A stretch of DNA of 34,302 bases from Azoarcus sp. Aa7 (GTDB lineage: Bacteria > Pseudomonadota > Gammaproteobacteria > Burkholderiales > Rhodocyclaceae): positions 1 to 34,302 of the forward strand of contig NZ_QVLR01000039.1 of assembly GCF_014822185.1 (NCBI RefSeq), written 5' to 3'. Every line of letters starts with the position of its first letter. The stretch's first letter is position 1. The translations under genes and the position numbers were made by a program. The notes under the pieces are model-generated. The model ran no database searches, was not told where the DNA came from, and worked only from the letters and a program-made list of their open reading frames with translations. Shown here in pieces: positions 1 to 12,688 of this stretch.

Positions 1-121
1 CGACCGACTCGGCGTACCTCGGCTCTCATGACCTCAACTGCTCGAACCGCCCGGTGCGGACCCGCATGCCGGGTGGTGTGGGAGGGGAACGGTCAGGTGA
101 CCTGACCGCCCCTATCCCGAT
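1..121 (+). mobile_element. Group II intron, 3' end (domains V and VI), truncated by window edge
   Basis: The sequence folds like the catalytic domain V and branch-point domain VI of a bacterial group II intron. Domain V: 46-54 pairs with 69-77, upper stem 55-58 with 63-66, tetraloop GACC at 59-62, two-base bulge TG at 67-68. Domain VI: 80-82 pairs with 116-118, 84-87 with 109-112, 91-97 with 101-107. An unpaired A at 114 lies 7 nt before the proposed end (CCGAT, 117-121), where a lariat branch point is expected. The domain V shape matches the bacterial type beginning GAACCGCC and ending GGTGGTGT. The reverse transcriptase/maturase and domains I-IV would lie to the left of the window. Whether the intron is full length is unknown. 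Confidence 0.8.
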
Positions 122-327
122 CCTGCGTCCTGCGCCGCGTCCCTTGGAGTTGGGAGCAGTCAGGCAAGATTCGGCCAACTTCCGTCATTGAGAGAAGCGG
201 AGAATGCGTTCGTGGGACGGCCGGTGCATCTCCGAACCCGGATTTCGTTGCAACGCGAGCCGGCAGAAAAAATCCGGCGCGGCCCCTGTGCCACGTTCCT
301 GCCACGCCGAATCAATGCTTTAGTGCT
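122..327. other. Intergenic stretch, no gene seen
   Basis: Between the intron end and the GYD gene. Open frames here lack ribosome binding sites and recognisable protein. It would hold the right-hand flank of the intron insertion site. No convincing terminator for the leftward gene ending at 328 was found. Confidence 0.5.
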
Positions 328-648
328 TCAGCGACCGGGCGGCCGATACTCAACGGCCTTCTTGCTTGCCTTGTCCACGTCCTCCGGTGTCATCAGCACA
401 ACAGTCTTCACGCTGGCCCCACCACTCTGATTGACTGCGAGCGCAACGGCAGCGGCAGTTATGCTGTCCGGGATATCAACAATGACGTAGGCATCGATAT
501 CGCCGAATGCGAAGTAGAAGCTCTCCAACTTCCCACCCAAACCTTCCGCCATCGCTGCGACCGCAGCACGACGCCCGGAACCACCTTCGCGGACAAGCCC
601 CTTGGCTCCTTCAGCGGTGTAACGTGCTTCGAAGAGATACTTAGCCAT
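328..648 (-). CDS. GYD domain-containing protein
   Basis: A 106-residue protein of the GYD family, small alpha/beta proteins with a ferredoxin-like fold and no established biochemical role. It begins MAKYLFEARYT and shows the family pattern: a YTAEGAKGL segment near residue 10, a central FGDIDAYVIVDIP stretch, and a C-terminal strand VKTVVLMTPEDVD. The start at 648 is chosen because GGAGG sits 8 nt upstream on this strand. A longer reading to 825 adds residues unlike any GYD protein. It has no signal peptide or membrane segment, so it is probably cytosolic. It stands alone between intron remains and a long gap, so context gives no hint of its job. Confidence 0.8.
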   Translation of the reverse strand: MAKYLFEARYTAEGAKGLVREGGSGRRAAVAAMAEGLGGKLESFYFAFGDIDAYVIVDIPDSITAAAVALAVNQSGGASVKTVVLMTPEDVDKASKKAVEYRPPGR

Positions 649-1110
649 CTCGTCCTCCATGTCGTGAGCTAATCGCCCAAGACTGGCGTAGCAACAGCGC
701 GACGGTCGCACGGGCGAATCCTCAGTATAGGAGTCGATATCACCATTTCCTACCGAACTTGGGCTACGCGAGCGCCATGAAGTGCCTAGTTGCCTATTCA
801 ATAAAGCGGGCGGGCGAACGACCACTGAGCCTCAACAACTGGCCCTTCGTTCGCTCGAAACCCGATTAGCTGTTGTGGGTCGCAAGCCGTCTGAACAGTA
901 GCTATTCCCTGCGCTCGATGAGCGCAAAGACATGTTGGCAATACGTCATGTAGAAGTACGGTCGGCTTCGCCGGGCCGGTCTTCACGGTATTTCAGCGTG
1001 TGGTCGATGGCCCCTTGGCGCTTCTCCGGGCACCGCACCCCGCAGGTCGCCCAGTTTTCCAGCTTCGACGGTACCGGGATCGCATTCCAGGACGCGGTCG
1101 CGTGGGGAGT
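649..1110. other. Long intergenic region, nothing recognised
   Basis: No open frame here has both a ribosome binding site and recognisable protein. Short frames on both strands (for example around 946-1263 on the minus strand) have no detectable family features and may be noise or decayed DNA. The right end leads into the control region of the glutamate uptake operon. Confidence 0.4.
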
Positions 1111-1111
1111 G

Positions 1112-1125
1112 TTCGGAAAACCGAA
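1112..1125. promoter_or_regulatory. AauR-type operator box 1
   Basis: TTCGGAAAACCGAA is a perfect match to the inverted repeat TTCGG-N4-CCGAA, which I recall as the motif reported for AauR, regulator of acidic amino acid use in Pseudomonas putida. It is about 135-150 bp upstream of the predicted sigma-54 transcription start, a normal distance for an enhancer-like activator site. Confidence 0.75.
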
Positions 1126-1143
1126 CGTCTTTCGGGGTTGAAA

Positions 1144-1157
1144 TTCGGTTTTCCGAA
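1144..1157. promoter_or_regulatory. AauR-type operator box 2
   Basis: TTCGGTTTTCCGAA is the reverse complement of box 1. The two centres are 32 bp apart, about three helical turns, so two activator dimers would sit on the same face of the DNA. This paired arrangement is typical of upstream sites for NtrC-class activators. Confidence 0.75.
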
Positions 1158-1233
1158 CGCGTCCGCACAAATCCGTATCCGTAGTCTCGGGCATTCCGCG
1201 GGCTTCTTGCCTTGCGCGGTGCAGCAAAAAAGC

Positions 1234-1249
1234 TGGCACGGCGTCTGCA
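1234..1249 (+). promoter_or_regulatory. Sigma-54 (RpoN) promoter of the glutamate uptake operon
   Basis: TGGCACGGCGTCTGCA fits the -24/-12 consensus TGGCACG-N4-TTGCA with one mismatch. The invariant GG (1235-1236) and GC (1247-1248) are exactly 10 nt apart. The start of transcription would be near 1260, about 40 nt before gltI. A sigma-54 activator with a GAFTGA motif is encoded at 9038-10393, and its likely boxes lie just upstream. Confidence 0.75.
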
Positions 1250-1299
1250 ATGGATATGGCCATCGGGATTATTTATCCCGCCATACCAAAGGAGACATG

Positions 1300-3361
<2,062 letters not shown>

Positions 3362-3379
3362 ACCCGGCTTGAGCCGAAC

Positions 3380-3401
3380 GCCCGGAACCTCCGTTCCGGG
3401 C
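3380..3401 (+). terminator. Hairpin 1 between ansB and gltJ
   Basis: GCCCGGAAC (3380-3388) and GTTCCGGGC (3393-3401) form a perfect 9-bp stem with loop CTCC. No T-run follows. It is probably an attenuator or RNA-processing element separating the abundant secreted products from the permeases. Confidence 0.45.
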
Positions 3402-3455
3402 TCCCACCCCTGAACATCCCGTACCGCCGGCGCCGCGCGCTCCGGGGGCAGGGGA

Positions 3456-3489
3456 CGGCTGCGTCCGCCGCAGCCGCAGGGGCCTTTTT
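3456..3489 (+). terminator. Hairpin 2 with T-run between ansB and gltJ
   Basis: CGGCTGCG (3456-3463) pairs with CGCAGCCG (3469-3476), and five Ts follow at 3485-3489. The gap of 8 nt between stem and Ts makes it a weak intrinsic terminator, consistent with partial read-through into gltJ. Confidence 0.4.
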
Positions 3490-3512
3490 CTCCGACGTTT
3501 CTGGAGTCTTGC

Positions 3513-4250
3513 ATGGAATACCAATGGAATTGGGGCGTGTTTCTGCTCCCCAGCGCCGTCAATGACGGCACCTACCTCGACTGGATGATTGCCGGTCTGC
3601 AGACGACGCTGTTGCTGTCGCTGTCGGCCTGGGTGATCGCGCTGCTGCTGGGCGCCGTCGTCGGCGTGCTGCGCACGGTGCCGCATCGCGGGCTCTCCGG
3701 CGTGGCGACGGCCTACGTCGAGATGTTCCGCAACATCCCGCTGCTGGTGCAGCTGTTCTTCTGGTATTTCGTGCTGCCGGAAATGCTGCCCACGGCAGCC
3801 GGCGACGCCTTCAAGGCGCTGAACCCGATCGCGCAGCAGTTCGTCGCGGCGATGGTGTGCTTGGGCTTCTTCACCAGCGCGCGGGTCGCGGAACAGGTGC
3901 GCTCGGGCATCAACGCGCTGCCGCACGGGCAGAAGAACGCCGGACTCGCGCTGGGCCTCACGCTGCCGCAGACCTACCGCCACGTGATGCTGCCGATGGC
4001 CTTCCGCCTCGTCGTGCCGCCGCTGACGTCCGAATTCCTCAACGTCTTCAAGAACTCGGCGGTGTGCTCGACGATCGGGCTCCTCGAGCTCGCCGCACAG
4101 GGGCGCCAGCTGGTCGATTACACCGCGCAGCCCTACGAGTCCTTCGTCGCGGTGACGGTGGCCTACCTGATGATCAACGTCGTCGTGATGCTCCTGATGC
4201 GCAAGGTGGAAGTCCTCGTGCGCGTCCCCGGTTACCTCGGAGGCAAGTGA
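3513..4250 (+). CDS. gltJ: Glutamate/aspartate ABC transporter permease
   Basis: A 245-residue inner-membrane permease of the HisM/GltJ type, one of two different subunits forming the import channel. The first transmembrane helix ([21 protein letters not shown]) starts near residue 29. The cytoplasmic coupling loop that contacts the ATPase is seen as [23 protein letters not shown] near residues 139-161, matching the AG...LG...LP pattern. The ATG follows CTGGAG by 6 nt. It is one nucleotide from gltK, so the two are translationally linked. Hairpins upstream probably lower its expression relative to gltI and ansB. Confidence 0.93.
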   Translation: MEYQWNWGVFLLPSAVNDGTYLDWMIAGLQTTLLLSLSAWVIALLLGAVVGVLRTVPHRGLSGVATAYVEMFRNIPLLVQLFFWYFVLPEMLPTAAGDAFKALNPIAQQFVAAMVCLGFFTSARVAEQVRSGINALPHGQKNAGLALGLTLPQTYRHVMLPMAFRLVVPPLTSEFLNVFKNSAVCSTIGLLELAAQGRQLVDYTAQPYESFVAVTVAYLMINVVVMLLMRKVEVLVRVPGYLGGK

Positions 4251-4251
4251 A

Positions 4252-4941
4252 ATGTTCGGTTCCTACGAATTCGACTGGTCGTCGATCCCCGGCTCGCTGA
4301 CCTTCCTCGGCCAGGGCCTGATGGTGTCGCTCGAGATCACGGCGCTGGCGATCGTCTCCGGCATCGTGTGGGGCACGCTGCTGGCGATGGCGCGCCTGTC
4401 GTCGATCAAGCCGCTGGCGTGGGCCGCCGCGGCCTATGTGAACCTCTTCCGCGCGATCCCGCTGGTGATGGTGCTGCTGTGGTTCTTCCTGATCGTGCCG
4501 AAGTTCCTCGAGAGCTTCCTCGGCCTGCCGCCGGGCTCCGACGTGCGCCTCGCCTCCGCGATGATCGGCTTCGCGCTGTTCGAGTCGGCGTACTACGCCG
4601 AGATCATCCGCGCCGGCATCCAGTCCGTGCCCAAGGGCCAGCTCGCCGCCGCCCACGCGCTGGGCATGAGCTACCCGCAGGCGATGCTGCACGTCGTGCT
4701 GCCGCAGGCCTTCCGCAACATGGTGCCGTTGCTGCTGACGCAGGCAATCATCCTGTTCCAGGACACCTCGCTGGTCTATGTGTCGGCGCTCGCCGACTTC
4801 TTCGGCGCGGCCTACAAGGTCGGCGACCGCGACGGGCGGCTCGTGGAGCTGGTGCTCTTCGCCGGCGCCGTCTACTTCGTGCTGTGCTTCGCCGCCTCGC
4901 AAGCGGTGCGCTACTACCAGAAACGTCTGCAGACCGCCTGA
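4252..4941 (+). CDS. gltK: Glutamate/aspartate ABC transporter permease
   Basis: A 229-residue membrane protein, partner of GltJ in the heterodimeric channel. It has an N-terminal segment without a signal peptide, about five hydrophobic helices, and the coupling loop [25 protein letters not shown]. Its ribosome binding site (GGAGG, about 4240-4244) lies within the last codons of gltJ, and only one base separates the genes. The ATPase gene follows after 50 bp. Confidence 0.93.
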   Translation: MFGSYEFDWSSIPGSLTFLGQGLMVSLEITALAIVSGIVWGTLLAMARLSSIKPLAWAAAAYVNLFRAIPLVMVLLWFFLIVPKFLESFLGLPPGSDVRLASAMIGFALFESAYYAEIIRAGIQSVPKGQLAAAHALGMSYPQAMLHVVLPQAFRNMVPLLLTQAIILFQDTSLVYVSALADFFGAAYKVGDRDGRLVELVLFAGAVYFVLCFAASQAVRYYQKRLQTA

Positions 4942-4991
4942 GCCCGCGGCGTCTGCGTTCCCGATACACACCTCAGCGAAAAGGCATCGTC

Positions 4992-5720
4992 ATGATCACT
5001 ATCGACAAGGTCAGCAAGCATTACGGCAATTTCCAGGTCCTCACCGACTGCTCCACCCACGTGAACAAGGGCGAGGTGGTCGTCGTCTGCGGTCCCTCGG
5101 GTTCCGGCAAGTCCACCCTCATCAAGTGCGTGAACGGGCTGGAGCCGTTCCAGCAGGGCGACATCCACGTGAATGGCACCTCGGTCGGTGCGGCCAAGAC
5201 CAACCTCTCGAAGCTGCGCGCCCACGTCGGCATGGTGTTCCAGCACTTCGAGCTGTTCCCGCACATGACGATCCGCGACAACCTGAGCCTCGCGCAGATC
5301 AAGGTCCTGAAGCGCGACAAGGACGAGGCCGCGGAGAAGGGCATCTACTTCCTCGACCGCGTCGGCCTCAAGGCGCACGCGCACAAGTTCCCCGGGCAAC
5401 TGTCCGGCGGCCAGCAGCAGCGCGTCGCGATCGCCCGCGCGCTCGCGATGGACCCGATCTGCATGCTCTTCGACGAGCCGACCTCGGCGCTCGACCCGGA
5501 GATGATCAACGAGGTCCTCGACGTCATGACCGAGCTGGCGCAGGAGGGCATGACGATGATGTGCGTCACGCACGAGATGGGCTTCGCCAAGCGCGTAGCG
5601 CACCGCGTGATCTTCATGGACCACGGCAAGATCGTCGAGGACGACAACAAGGAAGCCTTCTTCGCCAACCCGCGCTCGGAGCGCGCGCAGCAGTTTCTCG
5701 CGAAGATCCTGCAGCACTGA
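4992..5720 (+). CDS. gltL: Glutamate/aspartate ABC transporter ATP-binding protein
   Basis: A 242-residue cytoplasmic ATPase that powers GltJK. All motifs are intact: Walker [10 protein letters not shown] at 34-42, Q-loop FQHFELFPH near 83-91, signature LSGGQQQR at 137-144, Walker B MLFDEP at 158-163, and the switch His in CVTHEMGF. The start [12 protein letters not shown] fits the family length; a longer reading from 4368 only overlaps gltK in another frame. The binding site before the ATG is weak (AAAGGC). This completes the set gltI, gltJ, gltK, gltL, called aatJQMP in pseudomonads. Confidence 0.95.
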   Translation: MITIDKVSKHYGNFQVLTDCSTHVNKGEVVVVCGPSGSGKSTLIKCVNGLEPFQQGDIHVNGTSVGAAKTNLSKLRAHVGMVFQHFELFPHMTIRDNLSLAQIKVLKRDKDEAAEKGIYFLDRVGLKAHAHKFPGQLSGGQQQRVAIARALAMDPICMLFDEPTSALDPEMINEVLDVMTELAQEGMTMMCVTHEMGFAKRVAHRVIFMDHGKIVEDDNKEAFFANPRSERAQQFLAKILQH

Positions 5721-5765
5721 TTTTCCGCAGCACCCACGCCAAAGACCACAAGCACCGGAGACCGC

Positions 5766-7049
5766 ATGCATCACGAGAACCTTCCGTCCTACCTGTCCGC
5801 CGACCACCTCGGCCCGTGGGAGACCTACCTCAGCCAGATCGAGGCCGTCGCCCCCTACATCGACGCGCCGCTGCGTCCGTGGATCGAGACCCTGCGCCGA
5901 CCGAAGCGCATCCTCGTCGTCGACGTGCCGATCCGCCTCGATAACGGCGAGATCGCGCACTACGAGGGCTACCGCGTGCAGCACAACGTGTCACGCGGCC
6001 CCGGCAAGGGCGGCGTGCGCTTCCATCCGGACGTGACGCTCTCGGAAGTGATGGCGCTGTCGGCGTGGATGACGATCAAGAACGCAGTGGTGAACGTGCC
6101 CTACGGCGGCGCCAAGGGCGGCATCCGCGTCGACCCCAAGCCGATGTCGCGGGCCGAGCTGGAGCGCCTGACGCGCCGCTACACCAGCGAGATCAACATC
6201 CTCCTCGGGCCGGACAAGGACATTCCCGCGCCCGACGTGAACACCAACGAGCAGGTGATGGCGTGGATGATGGACACCTACTCGATGAACCAGGGCCGCA
6301 CCGCGACCGGCGTCGTCACCGGCAAGCCGATCGCGCTCGGCGGCAGCCTCGGTCGGCATGATGCGACGGGCCGCGGCGTGTTCGTGAGCGCCCGCGCGGC
6401 CGCCGAGAAGATCGGTCTGCCGGTCACCGGGGCGCGCATCGCCGTGCAGGGCTTCGGCAACGTCGGCGAGGCCGCGGCCCGCATCTTCCACGACGCCGGC
6501 GCGAAGCTCGTCGCGATCCAGGACGTCGCCGCGACCCTGCACAACCCCGCTGGCATCGATCCGTACCAGCTGCGCAAGCATCTCGCCGAGGGCGGCAAAC
6601 TCACCGACTATCCTGGCGCGACCGAGATCGCCCCGGCGGATTTCTGGGAGCTCGACTGCGAAATCCTCGTGCCGGCGGCCGTCGAAGGGCAGATCACGGC
6701 CGCGAACGCGCCGCGCATCCGCGCCAAGATGATCGTCGAGGGCGCCAACGGCCCGACGACACCGGAAGCCGACGCGATCCTCCACGACCGCAACGTGCTG
6801 GTCGTGCCGGACGTGCTCGCCAACGCGGGCGGCGTGACGGTGAGCTATTTCGAGTGGGTGCAGGACTTCTCGAGCTTCTTCTGGACCGAGGCGGAGATCA
6901 ACGCCCGTCTCGAGCGCATCATGACCGAGGCCTTCGGTGCCGTGTGGCACATCGCCGAGGAGCGCAAGCTCACGTTGCGTACCGCAGCCTTCGTCGTCGC
7001 TTGCCGTCGCGTGCTCGAAGCGCGCGCGGTGCGGGGCCTGTATCCCTGA
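5766..7049 (+). CDS. gdhA: Glutamate dehydrogenase (GDH family)
   Basis: A 427-residue member of the Glu/Leu/Phe/Val dehydrogenase family, catalysing reversible deamination of glutamate to 2-oxoglutarate and ammonia. The substrate region [14 protein letters not shown] (about 77-90) and PYGGAKGG (112-119, catalytic Lys117) are intact, and the nucleotide-binding glycine motif GFGNVG is at 229-234. The length is that of hexameric GDHs. The coenzyme cannot be fixed by eye; NAD is plausible for a catabolic role. CGGAG precedes the ATG by 5 nt. Its position, 45 bp after the transporter ATPase and before the regulators, suggests it disposes of imported glutamate. Confidence 0.9.
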   Translation: MHHENLPSYLSADHLGPWETYLSQIEAVAPYIDAPLRPWIETLRRPKRILVVDVPIRLDNGEIAHYEGYRVQHNVSRGPGKGGVRFHPDVTLSEVMALSAWMTIKNAVVNVPYGGAKGGIRVDPKPMSRAELERLTRRYTSEINILLGPDKDIPAPDVNTNEQVMAWMMDTYSMNQGRTATGVVTGKPIALGGSLGRHDATGRGVFVSARAAAEKIGLPVTGARIAVQGFGNVGEAAARIFHDAGAKLVAIQDVAATLHNPAGIDPYQLRKHLAEGGKLTDYPGATEIAPADFWELDCEILVPAAVEGQITAANAPRIRAKMIVEGANGPTTPEADAILHDRNVLVVPDVLANAGGVTVSYFEWVQDFSSFFWTEAEINARLERIMTEAFGAVWHIAEERKLTLRTAAFVVACRRVLEARAVRGLYP

Positions 7050-7059
7050 TACGGCAAGG

Positions 7060-7094
7060 GTGGGGCGGATGCGTTGAAGCGCCTTCCGCCCCAC
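7060..7094. repeat. Hairpin element after gdhA (copy 1)
   Basis: GTGGGGCGGA (7060-7069) pairs with TCCGCCCCAC (7085-7094), a perfect 10-bp stem. It shares its right arm AGCGCCTTCCGCC with a second hairpin after aauR at 10394-10419. The repeated GGGCGGA/TCCGCC design suggests a small dispersed 3'-end element. There is no T-run, so termination is not certain. Confidence 0.55.
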
Positions 7095-7157
7095 TCCCGC
7101 CGCGATTCATCGAGCGGACTGCACTAGAATCCCCGCACAGTCCCTCGATCCCCATCG

Positions 7158-9037
7158 ATGCTCCCGCGCCCACGCTTCCACGTTGCCGTCCGCCTTGCCC
7201 TGGTCGCCGCCTGCATGCTGCTGGCTGGCGTCGCGGCCTATCAATTCAGCGCCCGTGTCGGGCTGGCGGCCCTGCGCGCCGACGCGCGCCACGACCTCGA
7301 CCTGCTGGCGACCGCCGTCGATGGTTCGGTCACGCGCTACGAGCATCTGCCCAGTGCCGTCGCGCTGAGCAGCGAGGTTATCCGCCTGCTGCGAGCGGGT
7401 AAGGACGAGTTTGAGCCGCTGCAGCCGGCGGCGAATCATTACCTCGAACGGCTCAACAGCTTCTTCGGCGGCCTCGCGATCTTCGTCCTCGACACCGAAG
7501 GCACCGTGGTCGCATCCAGCGACTGGATCTACTCCGACAACCTGCTCGGCCAGAACCAGAAGCTGCGCTCCTATTTCCAGGCCGCCGTGCGCGGTGCGCC
7601 GGACCGCTACTACGCGATCGACGAGACGCGCAACGAAGCGGGCTACTTCTTCGCCCAGCCGATCCGCGACGAAGGCCAGGACTGGCGCGTCGTCGGTGTG
7701 GCGGTCGTGAAGATCGGCCTTGCCGAACTCGAACGCCGCTGGATGCCGCGCAACGAGCCGGTGCTGCTTGCCGACGCGAACGGCGTGGTGATCGTCGCAT
7801 CGGTGCCGGACTGGAAATACACCGCGCTGCGCCCGCTGAGCGGCGAAGTCGCCGCCGAGATCGGTGCGACGCGCCGCTTCGCCGACAACGTGATCCGTCC
7901 GTTCCCGGTCGCGCTCGGCACAACGGGCGCAGCCGACGCCACGCTCGTCGCTTTCCCCGAAGCGCCGGTGCTCGCCGGCGAGCGCCGCCTGAAGGCACGC
8001 GATTTCCTTGTCGAGACGCGCCTGCTGTCGGGCACCGGCTGGCAGCTCGTGACCTTCGCCGACCTGCGCGGGCGCCGCGCCGATTCCCTGACCGACGCCG
8101 CGCTGGGCGCCGCGGCGACGGGCTGCGTGCTGCTGCTCGGCCTCTTCCTGCAGCAGCGCCGCCGCACGCTGAAGAGCCGCGCCGAAGCGCAGGCCCTGCT
8201 GCAAAAGGCGAACGCCGAACTGGAGCAGAAGGTCGGCCTGCGCACCGCCGACCTGACCGCCGCGAACGAGCGCCTGCGCGCCGAGGTCGCCGAGCGCGAG
8301 CGCGCCGAGCAGACCTTGCGCGCGGCGCAGGACGAACTCGTGCAGGCAGCCAAGCTTGCCGTGCTGGGCCAGCTCGCGACCGGCATCACGCACGAGCTCA
8401 CCCAGCCGCTGGGCGCGCTGCGCACCCTCGGCGGAAACGCGATCGAGTTCATGCGCCGCGGCGACCTCGCGACTGCGCAGGGCAACCTGGAAATCATGGC
8501 GACGCTGGTCGATCGCATGGGCGAGATCATCGACCCGCTCAAGACGTACGCGCGCAAGTCGCCCGCGCGGCCCGCGTCCGTCGACGTCGCGCACGCGCTG
8601 CGCAATGCGCTGTTCCTGCTCGACCAGAAGCTGCGCCGCGCCGGCGTCGCGGTCGACAACCGCTGCGAGCCGGGCAGGGCGCTCGCATGGTGCGACCAGA
8701 ACCGTCTCGAACAGGTGCTCGTGAACCTGATCGGCAACGCGGTCGACGCGATGAGCGAGAGTCCGGTGCGCAAGCTGCGCCTGGAGGCCGAGGCAGTGCC
8801 ATCCGGTCGGCTCCTCGTGCGCGTCATCGACAGCGGACCCGGCCTGTCGGAAGATGCGATCGCGCACGTCTTCGAACCCTTCTTCACCACCAAGCCGGTC
8901 GGCGTCGGCCTCGGGCTGGGCCTCGCGATCTCGCAGGACATCGTCCGCGACTTCGGCGGCGACCTCGCCGCGGCCAACCATCCCGATGGCGGTGCCGTCT
9001 TCACGCTCGACCTGCCGACGGCCGGAGAACAACAGGC

Positions 9038-9041
<4 letters not shown>
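7158..9041 (+). CDS. aauS: AauS-like sensor histidine kinase
   Basis: A 627-residue membrane kinase of the DctB/AauS type. The order is: transmembrane helix near 9-27, a periplasmic ligand-binding region (about 28-310, double-Cache-like), a second helix near 315-333, a coiled linker, a HisKA domain with phospho-acceptor His412 in GITHELTQPLGAL, and a HATPase with N box NLIGNAVDAM, DSGPGLS and GVGLGLGL. It would sense an acidic amino acid outside the cell and phosphorylate the adjacent regulator, whose start overlaps its stop codon (ATGA). Identification as AauS rather than DctB rests on the neighbouring glutamate genes and AauR-type boxes. No strong ribosome binding site is seen before 7158. 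Confidence 0.85.
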
Positions 9042-10393
<1,352 letters not shown>

Positions 10394-10419
10394 GGCGGAA
10401 AAGCGCAGCGCCTTCCGCC
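10394..10419. repeat. Hairpin element after aauR (copy 2)
   Basis: GGCGGAA (10394-10400) pairs with TTCCGCC (10413-10419), overlapping the aauR stop codon. It is similar to the hairpin at 7060-7094. It may end or stabilise the transcript, so the aldehyde dehydrogenase downstream may have its own promoter. Confidence 0.5.
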
Positions 10420-10518
10420 GAATGTGCGGTGGCTGCAAACGTCACGACTTGTTGTCAGCCCGCCCCGACGTCCATCGCCGGCTAGAATCCCCGGGTTCCC
10501 TTCTGCAAGGACAGCCCC

Positions 10519-11949
10519 ATGACCATCCTGCGCGACAAACTCTACATCGGCGGCCGCTGGGTCGCCCCGGCCGGTTCCGGCCTCATCGACGTGATCGACC
10601 CGAGCGACGCCTCGGTCTACGCCCGCATCCCCGAGGGTGCCCCCGCCGACGCCGAAGCCGCCATCGCCGCGGCCCATGCCGCCTTCGATGTGTGGTCGCG
10701 CCTGCCGGCCGCCGAGCGCGCGGACTGCATCGAGCGCGTGGCGGCCGGACTCGAAGCGCGCCGCGACGAGCTCGCCGCCGCGATCGCCCACGAAGTCGGC
10801 ATGCCGTTGAAGATGGCGGGGCGCTTCCAGGTCGCCGGGCCGGTCGGCAGCTGGAAGCACTACGCGAAGCTCGCGCGCGAGTTCCAGTGGGAAGAGCGCG
10901 TCGGCAACTCGCTCGTCGTGCGCGAGCCGATTGGCGTGGTCGGCGCGATCACGCCGTGGAATTTCCCGCTCAACCAGATCTCGCTGAAAGTCGCCCCGGC
11001 GCTCGCGGCCGGCTGCACGGTCGTGCTGAAACCCTCCGAAGTCGCGCCGATCAACGCCTTCATCCTCGCCGACGTCATCGCCGAGGCGGGCCTGCCCCCA
11101 GGCGTGTTCAACCTCGTCACCGGCTATGGCCCGGTGGTCGGCGAAGTCCTCGCGTCCGATCCGCGCGTCGACATGGTGTCCTTCACCGGCTCGACGCGGG
11201 CCGGGCGGCGCGTCGCCGAGCTTGCCGCGGCGACGGTGAAGAAGGTCGCGCTGGAACTCGGCGGCAAGTCGGCCGCGGTGATCCTCGACGACGCCGATCT
11301 CGCCGCCGCGGTGAAGGGCACGGTGTCGAGCTGCCTGCTCAATTCCGGCCAGACCTGCTCGGCGCACACGCGCATGCTGGTGCCGCGCGCGAAGCTCGCC
11401 GAAGCCGCCGAACTCGCCGCGTCGGCCGCCTCGGCCTTCAAGGTCGGCCCGGCCTTTGCCGAGGACAGCAAGCTCGGCCCGCTGGTGTCGGACGTGCAGC
11501 GCGAGCGCGTGGTCGGCTACATCCGCCGCGGCATCGCCGAGGGCGCGAAGCTCGTTGCCGGCGGACCCGATGCGGCGCCGGCGGGCAAGGGCTTCTTCGT
11601 CGCACCGACCGTGCTGGTCGTCGAGGACCGCAGGGCCACCGTCGTGCAGGAGGAGGTCTTCGGCCCGGTGCTGGTGATCCTGCCGCACGACGGCGACGAG
11701 GACGCGATCGTGCTGGCGAACGATTCGATCTACGGGCTGGGCGGTGGCGTGTGGGCGGGCAGCGAGGCGCATGCCCTGGCGGTCGCGCGGCGCATTCGCA
11801 GCGGCCAGATCGACATCAACGGCGCGCCGTGGAATCCGCGCGCGCCCTTCGGCGGCTACCGCCAGTCCGGCCTCGGCCGGGAGAACGGCGTCTACGGGCT
11901 GGAAGAATTCCTCGAGTACAAGGCAATCCAGCTGCCGCAGAAGGCGTGA
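10519..11949 (+). CDS. NAD(P)-dependent aldehyde dehydrogenase
   Basis: A 476-residue cytosolic aldehyde dehydrogenase oxidising an aldehyde to its acid. The fold is complete: PWNFPLNQ with the catalytic Asn, the cofactor segment VLKPSEVAP, the FTGSTRAG turn, the general base Glu in LELGGKSA, nucleophile Cys280 in NSGQTCSA, and EEVFGPVL. The [12 protein letters not shown] ending is typical of the broad betaine/coniferyl/acetaldehyde-like group, so the substrate cannot be named. AAGGA lies 9 nt before the ATG. A possible -10 (TAGAAT, 10483-10488) has no matching -35 at standard distance. It may or may not belong to the AauRS regulon. Confidence 0.88.
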   Translation: MTILRDKLYIGGRWVAPAGSGLIDVIDPSDASVYARIPEGAPADAEAAIAAAHAAFDVWSRLPAAERADCIERVAAGLEARRDELAAAIAHEVGMPLKMAGRFQVAGPVGSWKHYAKLAREFQWEERVGNSLVVREPIGVVGAITPWNFPLNQISLKVAPALAAGCTVVLKPSEVAPINAFILADVIAEAGLPPGVFNLVTGYGPVVGEVLASDPRVDMVSFTGSTRAGRRVAELAAATVKKVALELGGKSAAVILDDADLAAAVKGTVSSCLLNSGQTCSAHTRMLVPRAKLAEAAELAASAASAFKVGPAFAEDSKLGPLVSDVQRERVVGYIRRGIAEGAKLVAGGPDAAPAGKGFFVAPTVLVVEDRRATVVQEEVFGPVLVILPHDGDEDAIVLANDSIYGLGGGVWAGSEAHALAVARRIRSGQIDINGAPWNPRAPFGGYRQSGLGRENGVYGLEEFLEYKAIQLPQKA

Positions 11950-11977
11950 ATGCCGTGTCGGTGCAGGCCGGCGCGCT

Positions 11978-12682
11978 TCAGTAGCCGCCGCGGCCCGGCG
12001 TCGGTGCGCGCCGGGCGCGGAAGTCCGGCGTCAGCACTATCGTCGTTGCCGCGTCGACCGTGCCGGCCGGCGGCACCGCGAGCGGCCGCGCGGTCGCCTG
12101 CTCGCCGCCTTCGAGCCGCGGATGCCACACCCGCAGCGTGTAGTCGCCGCCGGGCAGGCCGCCGAGCGTCGCTTTGCCGTCGGCGCCGGTCTTCGCGAAA
12201 TGCGGGCTTTCGGACACGTAGATGTAGCCGACCATCCAGTCGTGGATGTTGCACCCCAGGATGACTACGCCGGGCTTGTCGAAGAGCACCGGCGAGGTCG
12301 GCGTGCCGCTGTAGAGCGGCAGCTCGAAGGTCTTGGCCGGCGAGAACGAATAGACGTGGTGCCGGATGTTGTCGTTGTTCGGGAAATGGACCCGAGTGCC
12401 TGCCTGCACCGGCAGCACGTATGGGACGAATTCCTTGTCGCGCTGGTCCTCCTCGGCGACGCCCGGAGGGGCGCCAGCGCCCGCAGCGCCGCCGGACGGA
12501 ACCGCGACCACGACCGCATCGGCGACGGGTTTGCCGTCGCGGTCGCGCACCGTGGCGCGGATGTCCCCCGCGGCGGTGGGGGCTGCCGGCAATGCGAGCA
12601 CCAGCAGCGCAAGCAGGCCGCCGAAAGCGGCCTTTGATCCGCCGACGCGTGGTGCAGCAGGTAAGCGTGCGCGTGTATTCAT
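11978..12682 (-). CDS. Cupredoxin-like periplasmic protein (methylamine-utilization-type annotation)
   Basis: A 234-residue secreted protein with signal peptide (about 1-38, hydrophobic LLALLVLALPAAPTA). A carboxypeptidase-regulatory-like beta domain starts near 40 (GDIRATVRDRDGKPVADA). A cupredoxin section follows with likely type 1 copper ligands His108 or His109 in NIRHHVYSF and Cys144, His147, Met150 in GCNIHDWM. A last beta segment resembles the first (DGKATLGGLPGGDYTLRVWHP). Proteins of this build are often called methylamine utilization protein, a label without functional support here. It is the last gene of a three-gene set with an outer-membrane barrel and a c-di-GMP enzyme. Confidence 0.75.
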   Translation of the reverse strand: MNTRARLPAAPRVGGSKAAFGGLLALLVLALPAAPTAAGDIRATVRDRDGKPVADAVVVAVPSGGAAGAGAPPGVAEEDQRDKEFVPYVLPVQAGTRVHFPNNDNIRHHVYSFSPAKTFELPLYSGTPTSPVLFDKPGVVILGCNIHDWMVGYIYVSESPHFAKTGADGKATLGGLPGGDYTLRVWHPRLEGGEQATARPLAVPPAGTVDAATTIVLTPDFRARRAPTPGRGGY

Positions 12683-12688
12683 CGCTGT

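Noticed and set aside
946-1263. Minus-strand open frame of 105 codons overlapping the gltI control region
   Set aside because: It runs across the operator boxes and sigma-54 promoter, lacks a ribosome binding site and has no recognisable domain.
10483-10488. TAGAAT as a -10 for the aldehyde dehydrogenase gene (similar TAGAAT at 7125-7130 before aauS)
   Set aside because: No -35 element at 15-19 bp spacing; too weak to list as promoters.
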